Shown piece by piece: positions 7,984 to 14,825 of a stretch of DNA of 33,324 nt. A program made the translations under genes and the position numbers. Numbering within the stretch: the first letter of the stretch is position 1; every line of letters starts with the position of its first letter. Under the pieces are notes generated by a model. The model was given only the letters and a program-made list of their open reading frames with translations, had not been told where the DNA came from and ran no database searches. The DNA is taken from positions 1 to 33,324 of the forward strand of contig CANGJE010000024.1 in assembly GCA_947454305.1 (NCBI GenBank), written 5' to 3'. The DNA is from Oxalobacteraceae bacterium. GTDB lineage: Bacteria > Pseudomonadota > Gammaproteobacteria > Burkholderiales > Burkholderiaceae_D.

Positions 7984-8481
7984 ATGAACTATATAAAGCA
8001 TAGCATTATGTTGGGGATCAAAATTCTCCTGGCTATCATGGTCATTGGCTGTGCAAGCTACGGCCCCACCAACAGCATGATAGGGAGCAGTAAGGATCAC
8101 ATAGTTAGTGTATTGGGCAAGCCATCAACTGAGCTGCATACGCCCGATGGGCAGTTACTGATTTATTCTAAAGGTCCATTTGGTAAAGAAACTTTTTTTG
8201 TTTATCTGAATCGTGATGGTGTCATGCAGCGTTGGACTCAAGTGCTTGCTGAGAAAAATTTTGAAAGCATCGTCCCCGGTATGACACGCGACCAAGTCAT
8301 AGAAACCATTGGAGAATCAAAAGATCGATTTGGTTTAGCGCGCGGCCGTGGCTATGTTTGGAATTACCGTTACGTGAATCCCTTTTGTTTTTGGTTTCAA
8401 ATTGAGTTTGCAGCCGATGATACCGTTCGATCTACGGGGTACTCAAAACCACCAGAATGTCGAGTACGGGCACTTAACTAA
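7984..8481 (+). CDS. Lipoprotein with two BamE/SmpA-like repeats
   Basis: About 165 residues. The N-terminus is a lipoprotein signal: MNYIKHSIMLGIKILLAIMV followed by the lipobox IGC. Two similar halves follow, each with a K/R-D-x-V-x-x-x-x-G start (SKDHIVSVLGKPS and TRDQVIETIGESK) and a beta strand (LLIYSKGP, YVWNYRYV), as in BamE/SmpA-type domains. ATG 7984 is preferred because the open frame before it overlaps the divergent SOUL gene; ATG 8008 is possible. It is probably attached to an outer or inner membrane by its acylated Cys. No link to the Bam complex should be assumed from this fold alone. Confidence 0.8.
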   Translation: MNYIKHSIMLGIKILLAIMVIGCASYGPTNSMIGSSKDHIVSVLGKPSTELHTPDGQLLIYSKGPFGKETFFVYLNRDGVMQRWTQVLAEKNFESIVPGMTRDQVIETIGESKDRFGLARGRGYVWNYRYVNPFCFWFQIEFAADDTVRSTGYSKPPECRVRALN

Positions 8482-8535
8482 TTTTGTTTGTCGTGTGATG
8501 GTTTGGTAAAAAGCGCGCGCTAAAACAAAGTTTGT

Positions 8536-9102
8536 TCAACGTGGCATATCACCAGCAGACTGTACATTTTTTAGTTGTAATCGAAATGTACCTGACTGTT
8601 GGTTAGCAATCAGAACCCCGATCTCTTTAGTGGCAGAAAAAACAAGTACGGGTGCATCAACAGGCCGCCCCCGAAAGCTTGCTTTAAAATCGCCGGTTAC
8701 GAATCGGTGGGTTTTCCATTCGCGTGTAGCTAAAAATTCTGCTTGATATAACGGTGCTCTGGGTGATGCATCAGTGCGTAACACTAGCTTGTAACGCTTT
8801 TCATCTCCCCTAAGGGTGAGGTTAATTGCAGGAGTACCCACTGGAATGAGAATAGGGCTACGCATCGATGCAAAGCCACCGCCGTTTTCTAGAGAAACGC
8901 TGCCTTCGAAAAGTACACCTTCGGAGTCGTAGCTTACGCGTGACTGAGATACTCCGCCCATAACACCATCATTGACAATCCATAGTTCATCAACAGAACG
9001 AGGATTTGTAAAATCAAGTAACTGAGCGTGTGTCATGGTGGTGAAAAGTAGCAAATTTACGAAGCTAAGTAGTAAGAGACGGGAGCTTTTTTTGTAAGAC
9101 AT
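8536..9102 (-). CDS. CIA30-domain exported protein
   Basis: About 188 residues. A signal peptide (LLLLSFVNLLLFTTMTHA) precedes a CIA30 (NDUFAF1-like) domain recognised by DFTNPRSVDELWIVNDGVMG, GGVSQS, GSVSLENGGGFAS and YKLVLRTDA. The mitochondrial homologue helps assemble complex I; exported bacterial members are uncharacterised and share the galactose-binding-like fold. ATG 9102 is preferred to GTG 9117. The gene is divergent from the Cys-rich miniprotein gene across 181 AT-rich bases. The family call is firm, the role in this cluster unknown. Confidence 0.87.
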   Translation of the reverse strand: MSYKKSSRLLLLSFVNLLLFTTMTHAQLLDFTNPRSVDELWIVNDGVMGGVSQSRVSYDSEGVLFEGSVSLENGGGFASMRSPILIPVGTPAINLTLRGDEKRYKLVLRTDASPRAPLYQAEFLATREWKTHRFVTGDFKASFRGRPVDAPVLVFSATKEIGVLIANQQSGTFRLQLKNVQSAGDMPR

Positions 9103-9283
9103 GGTATCAGGATACACTTAGGTGAATTCGAGCTTTGTAACGAATAATAAATTTTTTTACATTAAAAAAAAAGTCTATGTTTGGCCCTACAATGAATTGT
9201 GCAGTGAATACATGTTTAGTAGACGTGGGCAACCAAATAATTGCAAATAAAAAAATAGTTTGACTAACAGGAGAAGATTCACC

Positions 9284-9448
9284 ATGCAAGAAGACCAGCG
9301 TTGCTGCGGAAGTGATAAATGCCTCATCAACTCTGATGGATACTGTTGGTGCGGGCAAAAGTGGGTCGGTGATAAACAGTGCGAGCCGGATACACTAGCA
9401 GAAACGCACGTCGTATCGACCGGTATACTCGATAAACCATCTCAATAA
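9284..9448 (+). CDS. Cys-rich 54-residue protein
   Basis: A miniprotein starting MQEDQRCCGSDKCLI and continuing with YCWCGQKW and KQCEP: six cysteines in the first 35 residues, arranged CC-x3-C-x8-C-x-C-x7-C. This suits a zinc or iron-sulfur site, or disulfides. A strong AGGAG lies 9-10 bases before the ATG, which decides the start. It ends 2 bases before the DUF3429 gene and is probably translated with it. I do not recognise a named family with confidence. Confidence 0.75.
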   Translation: MQEDQRCCGSDKCLINSDGYCWCGQKWVGDKQCEPDTLAETHVVSTGILDKPSQ

Positions 9449-9450
9449 CC

Positions 9451-9915
9451 ATGAACCAGAACGAATCAAATACAAGCAGCCCACCTGCATGGGCTAATTT
9501 ATTGGGATATGCGGGCTTGATTCCGTTTGTTGTTTTGTCGGCTGCATTTTTTTGGCCTGAGCGTGTATCGCATGAATTCATCGGTCAGGCTTTAAGTTCG
9601 TATGCAGTCGCTATCATTAGTTTTTTGGGGGCGATACATTGGGGTCTTGAGATGCGTGATACGCAGTCTCCGACGGCCAATCCTACAGCATGGATTTGGG
9701 GCGTCACACCGAGTTTACTCGCTTGGATAGCCACACTTCTTGCGCTGCCTTTCAATTTACTTGGCATGGCTGTACTGCTTTGGCTTTGTTACCGAGTCGA
9801 CCAAAAGCGTTATCCGTACTATCAACTACAGTCGTGGTTGCCAATGCGATTTCGTCTCACTCTTGTTGCTAGCATCGCGTGCATGGCGAGCTTGGTAGGC
9901 TTTTACACTTCGTAA
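9451..9915 (+). CDS. DUF3429 family membrane protein
   Basis: A 154-residue protein with about five hydrophobic segments. The DUF3429 signature starts at WANLLGYAGLIPFVVLSAAF, continues with SYAVAIISFLGAIHWGLEMR, and includes WIWGVTPSLLAWIATLLALP. The family is a widespread inner-membrane protein of unknown function in proteobacteria. The start follows the Cys-rich gene by 2 bases and the stop overlaps the next ATG by one base (TAATG), so the three genes form a tight operon with translational coupling. Confidence 0.88.
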   Translation: MNQNESNTSSPPAWANLLGYAGLIPFVVLSAAFFWPERVSHEFIGQALSSYAVAIISFLGAIHWGLEMRDTQSPTANPTAWIWGVTPSLLAWIATLLALPFNLLGMAVLLWLCYRVDQKRYPYYQLQSWLPMRFRLTLVASIACMASLVGFYTS

Positions 9916-10697
9916 TGAAGGTGCAGGTTTCTCAGGTAGTTAAAACTATGCAGTGGTCGTTACTACTGCTAGCGACTATTGTTGCTACGATCACTCCTTG
10001 CGAAGCTCATTCCGAGTCAGCCGCTTCGACAAACACACAGTGTGAGTATGTCGCTTTAAAAACAGGTCATCCCGACGGAATTTTGAAGCAATACTGTAGT
10101 CGACAAATCGCCAAAATCATGGGATGGCAAGGTGCTTCATGGTTGGATAGAGTAGAGCGCGAGTCGGAAGAGAGAACTGATCAACTGATCGATATACTCA
10201 ACTTAAAGCCTGGAATGATTGTGGGTGATATCGGCGCGGGTACTGGCCGCCTGAGTATGTTGATGCTTGATCGTATTAAGCCACATGGACAGATGTGGGC
10301 CGTAGATGTTCAAGCGGAGATGGTTGGTCGACTCAAAGAGATCGCTGTTAAATACCCAAAAAATCAATTTGAAGTCAAACAGGCCACAGCATTAACACCT
10401 AATCTGCCAAGCGCCATTGTGGACATGGCCATCATGGTCGATGTGTATCACGAGCTTGAATTTCCGCGTGAATTCCTCGAGGCTTTGCTGCTATCCATTA
10501 AGCCAGGTGGAACCATAGTATTTGTGGAGTACAGGGCGGGCGATCCCAAAGTACCTATCAAACGTTTGCACACAATGACAGTCGCTCAAATAAAAAAAGA
10601 AGCGGGCGATGTTGGCTTAGTTTTTGAGAAGGTAGTGTCTGATTTAACTTGGCAAGATGTAGTGTTTTTTAGGAAGCCACCGATCACAAAAAAATAA
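9915..10697 (+). CDS. Exported class I SAM-dependent methyltransferase
   Basis: About 260 residues. A signal peptide is visible (WSLLLLATIVATITPCEA, cleavage near residue 30). The methyltransferase domain opens with MGWQGASWLDRVERESEERT, a signature shared by a group of exported methyltransferases, then motif I GDIGAGTGRLS and the acidic loop WAVDVQ. A later strand reads IVDMAIMVDVYHELE, followed by LLSIKPGGTIVFVEYR. A SAM-dependent enzyme outside the cytoplasm is unexpected because SAM is cytoplasmic; the segment may be an anchor rather than a cleaved signal. The start overlaps the DUF3429 stop by one base. The substrate is unknown. Confidence 0.85.
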   Translation: MKVQVSQVVKTMQWSLLLLATIVATITPCEAHSESAASTNTQCEYVALKTGHPDGILKQYCSRQIAKIMGWQGASWLDRVERESEERTDQLIDILNLKPGMIVGDIGAGTGRLSMLMLDRIKPHGQMWAVDVQAEMVGRLKEIAVKYPKNQFEVKQATALTPNLPSAIVDMAIMVDVYHELEFPREFLEALLLSIKPGGTIVFVEYRAGDPKVPIKRLHTMTVAQIKKEAGDVGLVFEKVVSDLTWQDVVFFRKPPITKK

Positions 10698-10809
10698 GCA
10701 TTGATATTTTTTCTGCTTACAGAAATCGATAGTCTGACACTAGTTACACCAACACAATCGTTGTTAGCGTCAAAGCTTAGTATTCCATGGTCAGCTCAGC
10801 TTTGGTGTT

Positions 10810-11103
10810 TCAATCCAGCTTCATTTTCACGAACGAAGGATAGCCAGCGTCCGTGGTCGCTTTTTTCAATTCATCAAGGCTCGCTTTTTCGTTATCGAAG
10901 ACGACCACTGCCTCGCGTCGCGCGTAACTGACCTTCGCGCTGGAGACGCCCGGCACTCTCATCAACGCTGCTTTGATTGTGATCGGGCAGGTAGCACAAT
11001 CCATCGTCGGTATGGTCAGAGAGACAGTTTGACCTTTCGCCCACGTGAGTTGCGGACAGAGGAGTACGCTGAGTAGGATGGCTAGTAGCGAAAGAAATTT
11101 CAT
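10810..11103 (-). CDS. merP: MerP-like periplasmic metal-binding protein
   Basis: A 97-residue protein with a signal peptide (FLSLLAILLSVLLCPQLTWA) and one heavy-metal-associated domain. The metal site MDCATCPITIKAAL (Cys36 and Cys39) has the CxxCPI form typical of MerP rather than of copper chaperones. The ferredoxin-like fold continues with VPGVSSAKVSYARREAVVVF. In the family MerP scavenges Hg(II) in the periplasm and passes it to MerT. It is the last gene of the minus-strand operon, 6 bases after merT. No mercuric reductase or MerR is nearby, so the true metal is uncertain. Confidence 0.88.
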   Translation of the reverse strand: MKFLSLLAILLSVLLCPQLTWAKGQTVSLTIPTMDCATCPITIKAALMRVPGVSSAKVSYARREAVVVFDNEKASLDELKKATTDAGYPSFVKMKLD

Positions 11104-11109
11104 GATCGA

Positions 11110-11499
11110 TCAGTAAAAAATCGGAGCAACAAAAGGGAATAGTAGTAATCCGCTCACGAACAATCCGCCGACAATATAAATTCGTTGCGCAATTCGACGA
11201 GAATCACTGCAAGCATCATCGCCCACACTACAACTCTTCAGCGGACGAAACAGCAAGTATCCCGACCCGAGCAGAGCCACGACTGCGATCAGAGTGAGCA
11301 ACGGTACCCAAGGTTTCAGCACGGTTAGATGAACCATCCAAGCGCCAGTAATTCCCAGCAGGACCAGTACTAGTGGAAACAAGCAGCAGGTTGAAGCAAG
11401 CAGTGAGGAGGTTACCGCGAGCATGAGTAAGCCAAGGCTCAGCTTACGCGGAGCCTGCTCCTCGGTGGTATCGACTGGACCGGACGTGCTCGGCATCAT
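11110..11499 (-). CDS. merT: MerT-like membrane metal transporter
   Basis: A 129-residue inner-membrane protein with three hydrophobic segments. The first holds the vicinal Cys38-Cys39 pair (LLASTCCLFPLVLVLLG), as in MerT. A second pair, Cys90 and Cys97 (KSCSVGDDACSD), lies in the loop after the second segment. In the family these thiols relay Hg(II) into the cytoplasm to MerA. It starts with two adjacent ATGs (11499 and 11496), about 10 bases after the transglutaminase-like gene. Metal delivered inward without MerA would be harmful if mercury were the substrate, so another metal or a partner elsewhere is possible. Confidence 0.88.
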   Translation of the reverse strand: MMPSTSGPVDTTEEQAPRKLSLGLLMLAVTSSLLASTCCLFPLVLVLLGITGAWMVHLTVLKPWVPLLTLIAVVALLGSGYLLFRPLKSCSVGDDACSDSRRIAQRIYIVGGLFVSGLLLFPFVAPIFY

Positions 11500-11509
11500 T
11501 CGTACTATC

Positions 11510-12643
11510 TCAGCCTACAATTCGATTGGCACTTATTGTGTATCGAAACGCATCCGGCGCTAAAGGATCAACCGCTTGTCCGTTGATCTCAGCTTGCGGA
11601 TACATGAAGAAGCCGACCTTGCCGGTGGATGAGCCGGGCAAGCTGACATCGTGGGCGAAGTTATAGGCCATCCAGTTGCCTTCCCATCCGCCAAACAGCG
11701 CCTTGCGCACTGGCGCAACGACCGGATGATCAGGATCTTTAATCCAGTTACCTGTCTCAAGACGCATCACTTTACCGACGTCAGCCGGATCCATCGCGAC
11801 CCATCCATACTTACGCAAATAGACCTCAGCGCGACAATGCTGTGCACCTTTTAATGAAGCAGAATTACCGCTAAGTTCTTTGTAGCCAAATGCGCTGGGC
11901 GATAGTCGCAGGCCATACGCATCGCGTGCCGGCAATCCAGCCGCACGACACAGACCCACAAACAATCCGTTGATATCGCCGCACTTACCACCAAAATTTT
12001 TGGTCTCTAGCATGGCCTTGATGTCGCCGGTACCGCAACCCCGCACCTTGGGCTCGCGATACGTCGAGACGATGATCCAATCAAAGATACGCTGTGCCTT
12101 TTCAATATCGCTACGCGCACCGGCGACGATCTGATTGGATGTAACGCGAACAATGCCATCCGTTGGAATCAGTGACGTGGAGCGAGTCCATTGTTTCAGT
12201 TTGCCCGCGCTCTCAGCGGCAGACTGGGGCTGCGACTGCGACCAGTCAATCGCACGGTCACGCGTTTGCACGCGGCTGATGAGCTCCAGTTCTGGCGGAA
12301 CTGAACCGTCGAACTCTGCGATTAGGTATTTCGCGCCGTATTGTTTTTCGGAGTCGATACGAACGGTGGTCGGGTTTCCGGTCCAATCGCTACGCAGCGA
12401 GCGCTGCCAGTCGGAGTCTACTGAAGGCAAAGGAATCCAAACCTTGGAGGGGCCAGTGACATTTTGCAAGTTGACCGTCGTGGTGACATCAAAGGTCTGC
12501 CATTCCCCCGGATGAGGAGAGAAAGTGCGCTCTTCTGAAGACTCTGCAAATGCGGCGCCAGGAAAAACAGTGCACAACAAACTACCCGATACCGATTTAA
12601 GTAGCGTACGTCGTGTCGAGTTGGGGAAGGATTTTGTTGTCAT
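11510..12643 (-). CDS. Exported transglutaminase-like protein
   Basis: A 377-residue protein with a twin-arginine-like signal (TRRTLLKSVSGS ... AFAE). A beta-rich N-terminal half (about 40-150) precedes a transglutaminase-like core with a plausible catalytic triad: Cys221 in FGGKCGDINGLFVGLCRAAG, His269 in GAQHCRAEVYL and Asp285 in WVAMDPADV. Such exported domains act as proteases, amidases or cross-linking enzymes. It is embedded between tlpA and merT, 30 bases downstream of tlpA, so the four genes appear to be one operon. GC is high by hand count (37 of 60 at 11881-11940). The substrate is unknown; a link to metal handling is inferred from context only. Confidence 0.85.
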   Translation of the reverse strand: MTTKSFPNSTRRTLLKSVSGSLLCTVFPGAAFAESSEERTFSPHPGEWQTFDVTTTVNLQNVTGPSKVWIPLPSVDSDWQRSLRSDWTGNPTTVRIDSEKQYGAKYLIAEFDGSVPPELELISRVQTRDRAIDWSQSQPQSAAESAGKLKQWTRSTSLIPTDGIVRVTSNQIVAGARSDIEKAQRIFDWIIVSTYREPKVRGCGTGDIKAMLETKNFGGKCGDINGLFVGLCRAAGLPARDAYGLRLSPSAFGYKELSGNSASLKGAQHCRAEVYLRKYGWVAMDPADVGKVMRLETGNWIKDPDHPVVAPVRKALFGGWEGNWMAYNFAHDVSLPGSSTGKVGFFMYPQAEINGQAVDPLAPDAFRYTISANRIVG

Positions 12644-12673
12644 GGTAAGTCCGTTAATTCAGGTGGCGACACT

Positions 12674-13246
12674 TTACGACAAATCAGGCCTGCGTGTCTT
12701 TGGAGGTGCTTCACGCAGCAGTGGCTGAAGCGCCTTGATGAATCTGGGATCAGCGGTATCGATTTCTCCGGTGATTCGCCAACGGGCACGGCCATCTCGC
12801 CCAATCAGGATCGTTGTGGGAAGTACGCCTTTCGTCCATGACTTCATGTGTACGCCGGTGCTATCAAGCACGATTGGATAAGAGATTGGATGGCGCACCA
12901 TAAACTCTCGAATCGTCAACGATGATTCCTTGAAATTTAGGCCCAGAACGACCGGACTTTCACCTGCTGTCTGCGTGCTCGCCAGAGCATTCAACATGGC
13001 CATTTCGTTGACGCAGGGCTCGCACCAGCTTGCCCAGAAATTAAGAACCACGACCTTGCCCTTCAAATCGGCGGTATCCCACAAGCGACCATCCAGATCG
13101 CGAAGCTTCAGCGATGGCGTAGGCAATTGCGAAGGCCAGCGCTGCAGCTGAAACTCTGCGGCGAGGGACAGTCCATGAACGAGTAAGGCAGAAAGAAAGG
13201 CGAGTATGTAAAGAAGATAACTGCTGCGCTTAATCGTGAAAGTCAT
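12674..13246 (-). CDS. TlpA-like thioredoxin-fold thiol-disulfide protein
   Basis: A 190-residue protein starting MTFTIKRSSY, with a hydrophobic signal/anchor (LLYILAFLSALLVHGLSLAA) and a TlpA/ResA-type thioredoxin domain: GKVVVLNFWASWCEPCVNEM has the redox pair Cys75-Cys78, and GVLPTTILIGRDG has the cis-proline loop. In the family such proteins reduce or oxidise periplasmic thiols, often for cytochrome or metal-site assembly. It is the first gene of the tlpA-transglutaminase-merT-merP operon, so it may keep MerP/MerT or transglutaminase cysteines reduced. ATG 13246 marks the family start; the open frame before it has no thioredoxin features. Confidence 0.87.
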   Translation of the reverse strand: MTFTIKRSSYLLYILAFLSALLVHGLSLAAEFQLQRWPSQLPTPSLKLRDLDGRLWDTADLKGKVVVLNFWASWCEPCVNEMAMLNALASTQTAGESPVVLGLNFKESSLTIREFMVRHPISYPIVLDSTGVHMKSWTKGVLPTTILIGRDGRARWRITGEIDTADPRFIKALQPLLREAPPKTRRPDLS

Positions 13247-13385
13247 TATCAACAAGAGTGCCTGCAAAATTGAAGAATTAATTGGTATGAATTTTATGTG
13301 GCAGGGTGAATTAATCTTAGCGGTTTGCTCAAGGTCACGCACGGGCGGTTTACGCCGAATTCTTAGACTCGCTGCAATGCCAATT

Positions 13386-13634
13386 TCAGCGCTGTGGCTC
13401 GATCCAATTTTCTGTCTGCAGTGCGGGTACGCGCTCGAATTCCGGCAGAAAATCCTCGCTGGCTTGGGGGCCGTTGAGAAAGAAGCTGTCCCATGTGCTG
13501 TCCAACGGAGAGATGATGCGCTCGTTGCCGAAGGCGCGCACTTGTACACGCTTGACACTCTCCGGCAGGCGCAGTTCGGAGGGCAGACGAACAGCTTGTA
13601 TGCGATTGTTTATGAAGACGCTGTAAATGGTCAT
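13386..13634 (-). CDS. VapB-type antitoxin, orphan
   Basis: An 82-residue VapB/MazE-fold protein: MTIYSVFINNRIQAVRLPSE gives the swapped-hairpin DNA-binding N-terminus (NNR-QAVRLP), RIISPLDSTWDSFF gives the middle, and the tail would bind a toxin. A GGAG ribosome-binding site lies 8 bases before the ATG at 13634, which decides the start. A VapC normally follows directly, but only about 140 bases separate the stop from tlpA and I read no PIN domain there. It is therefore an orphan or a remnant of a pair. Confidence 0.85.
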   Translation of the reverse strand: MTIYSVFINNRIQAVRLPSELRLPESVKRVQVRAFGNERIISPLDSTWDSFFLNGPQASEDFLPEFERVPALQTENWIEPQR

Positions 13635-13831
13635 CTTAAGCTCCGGATAGAAAGGGTATATGGCGCGAGTATGTAGCACCTTTGCGAAGGATTCAAGCCC
13701 GCCACTCCTGGCAGTTATGACGCCCCTTTTCCAAATCCGGTTTACATCGCCTCGTCCTTTCAAAGACTGAAATTGCTGTGCACGCATGGATCAATGCCAA
13801 ATGAGTTTTCCGAATACAAGCGCGTACTAAT

Positions 13832-14236
13832 TTATACCCTCTGCTTAGATGTCGCTTTTACCAAACGTAATGCCACTGGGCCAAAAATACGTGAAATGAG
13901 ATGGCGATTTTTAGCAAAAAACCGATAACCCCAACTCAGCATCGGTCGCAAGCGTGGTCGTGAGAACAGCCACGCTAAAGTGGGCAGGTTTGCCCGTTCA
14001 TAGGCTGCACAGAAAACATCGACACCGTTAATTAACTCGCCATCATCATATTGCGCATACATAGAATCGAGTGCTTGCTGACAAGACACCCCAACGGCAT
14101 CAGCAGAATACTGAGACGAGTTGACATCCACAAACCGTAATAAACCAGCTTCATTGCGCCGCGATAAAAATAGAATCTCGGCCTGGCATAACGGGCACAG
14201 ACCGTCGTAATACATAGTCAGCTTTTTTATCATCAT
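13832..14236 (-). CDS. DCC-family (DUF393) thiol-disulfide oxidoreductase-like protein
   Basis: A 134-residue protein with the N-terminal motif YYDGLCPLCQAEILFL that defines the DCC/DUF393 family, a thioredoxin-like fold with CxxC (here CPLC). The rest (RFVDVNSSQYSADAV, LINGVDVFCAAYER, WLFSRPRLRPML) follows the family. Its role is not established; reduction of protein disulfides is proposed. The start overlaps the stop of the TIGR03643 gene by one base (TAATG), with ATG 14233 as alternative. Family members are often found near photolyase genes, which links it to the cluster at 4291-10697 (inference). Confidence 0.88.
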   Translation of the reverse strand: MMIKKLTMYYDGLCPLCQAEILFLSRRNEAGLLRFVDVNSSQYSADAVGVSCQQALDSMYAQYDDGELINGVDVFCAAYERANLPTLAWLFSRPRLRPMLSWGYRFFAKNRHLISRIFGPVALRLVKATSKQRV

Positions 14237-14505
14237 TACTTATGTTTATATTGCGTAGAGCAGTAAGCTCGTATTACTGACTTATCTCTGAGCGCAGCAT
14301 GTTTTGTGGATCTACCCGTGACTCTTTTGCGCCATAGGTTAAACGAGGATCGTTTAAGTTCTGTGCGCATGATGGTAATCACTTGCGATTCAGATAAGCC
14401 AAAGCTTCGCTCAATAGCATTAAATGGAGTGCGATCCTCCCACGCCATTTCAATTAATCGAGAGGTATCAGCTTCGGAAAGCGATTTAAGAGTTTTATCA
14501 GTCAT
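14236..14505 (-). CDS. TIGR03643 family protein
   Basis: An 89-residue protein recognised by IEMAWEDRTPFNAIERSFGL, SESQVITIMRTELKRSSFNL and WRKRVTGRSTKH, the conserved core of a short uncharacterised family with a predicted helix-turn-helix-like segment. In other proteobacteria it is found next to photolyase/cryptochrome genes. It is the first gene of a two-gene operon with the DCC protein. It may bind nucleic acid, but no function is known. Confidence 0.85.
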   Translation of the reverse strand: MTDKTLKSLSEADTSRLIEMAWEDRTPFNAIERSFGLSESQVITIMRTELKRSSFNLWRKRVTGRSTKHAALRDKSVIRAYCSTQYKHK

Positions 14506-14825
14506 CTCGTAAGGATAGCCTGAAACAGGTTAACTGTTTGGCTTCCCGACTGATACTGGAACCACACACCTAATAATGAAATCAAGAAAAATTAAGATAA
14601 AATGTGACACGGTTTATTATTCCTAATAATCAACGGGGTATTAAAAAGGGTTTTTGACAAAGGTCATAAACCCTTTTTTTATGAAAATTTTTAATCTTTC
14701 ATTTTTTGATTTAATAAATTTTTTGGGGTGAGCAAAGCTCATCCATTCATTCAAAGTTTTGCTAAATTTTAATAAGACTTTATCGTTTTTTTACTTCTGC
14801 AAACTCATTTAAAAGGACTTATTTA
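14506..14825 (+). other. Intergenic region ahead of the carbonic anhydrase
   Basis: An AT-rich stretch of 320 bases between the divergent TIGR03643 gene and the carbonic anhydrase. It holds one strong hairpin (14643-14680), a small GAGC-AAA-GCTC stem near 14730 and an AGGA ribosome-binding site at 14814-14817. No coding potential is seen; a promoter is expected but no convincing -35/-10 pair was found. Confidence 0.6.
14643..14680 (+). terminator. Terminator/attenuator-like hairpin upstream of the carbonic anhydrase
   Basis: Arms AAAAAGGGTTTTTGAC (14643-14658) and GTCATAAACCCTTTTT (14663-14678) pair at 15 of 16 positions around the loop AAAG; seven Ts end the element. It lies 145 bases before the carbonic anhydrase ATG with no plus-strand gene before it, so it could end a short leader or small RNA, or stop antisense transcription. 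Confidence 0.65.

Noticed and set aside
10701..10931. Plus-strand open frame of 76 residues after the methyltransferase
   Set aside because: It overlaps the well-supported merP gene on the other strand, has no ribosome-binding site and no recognisable protein features.
12135..12515. Plus-strand frame of 126 residues opposite the transglutaminase-like gene
   Set aside because: It is the reverse of a GC-rich coding sequence; the minus-strand protein has clear catalytic motifs and a signal peptide, this one has none.
13247..13385. Possible vapC remnant between vapB and tlpA
   Set aside because: The frame contains SAEIGIAASLRIRRK, but neither the Asp, Glu nor VTNN motifs of PIN proteins can be placed, so no claim is made.
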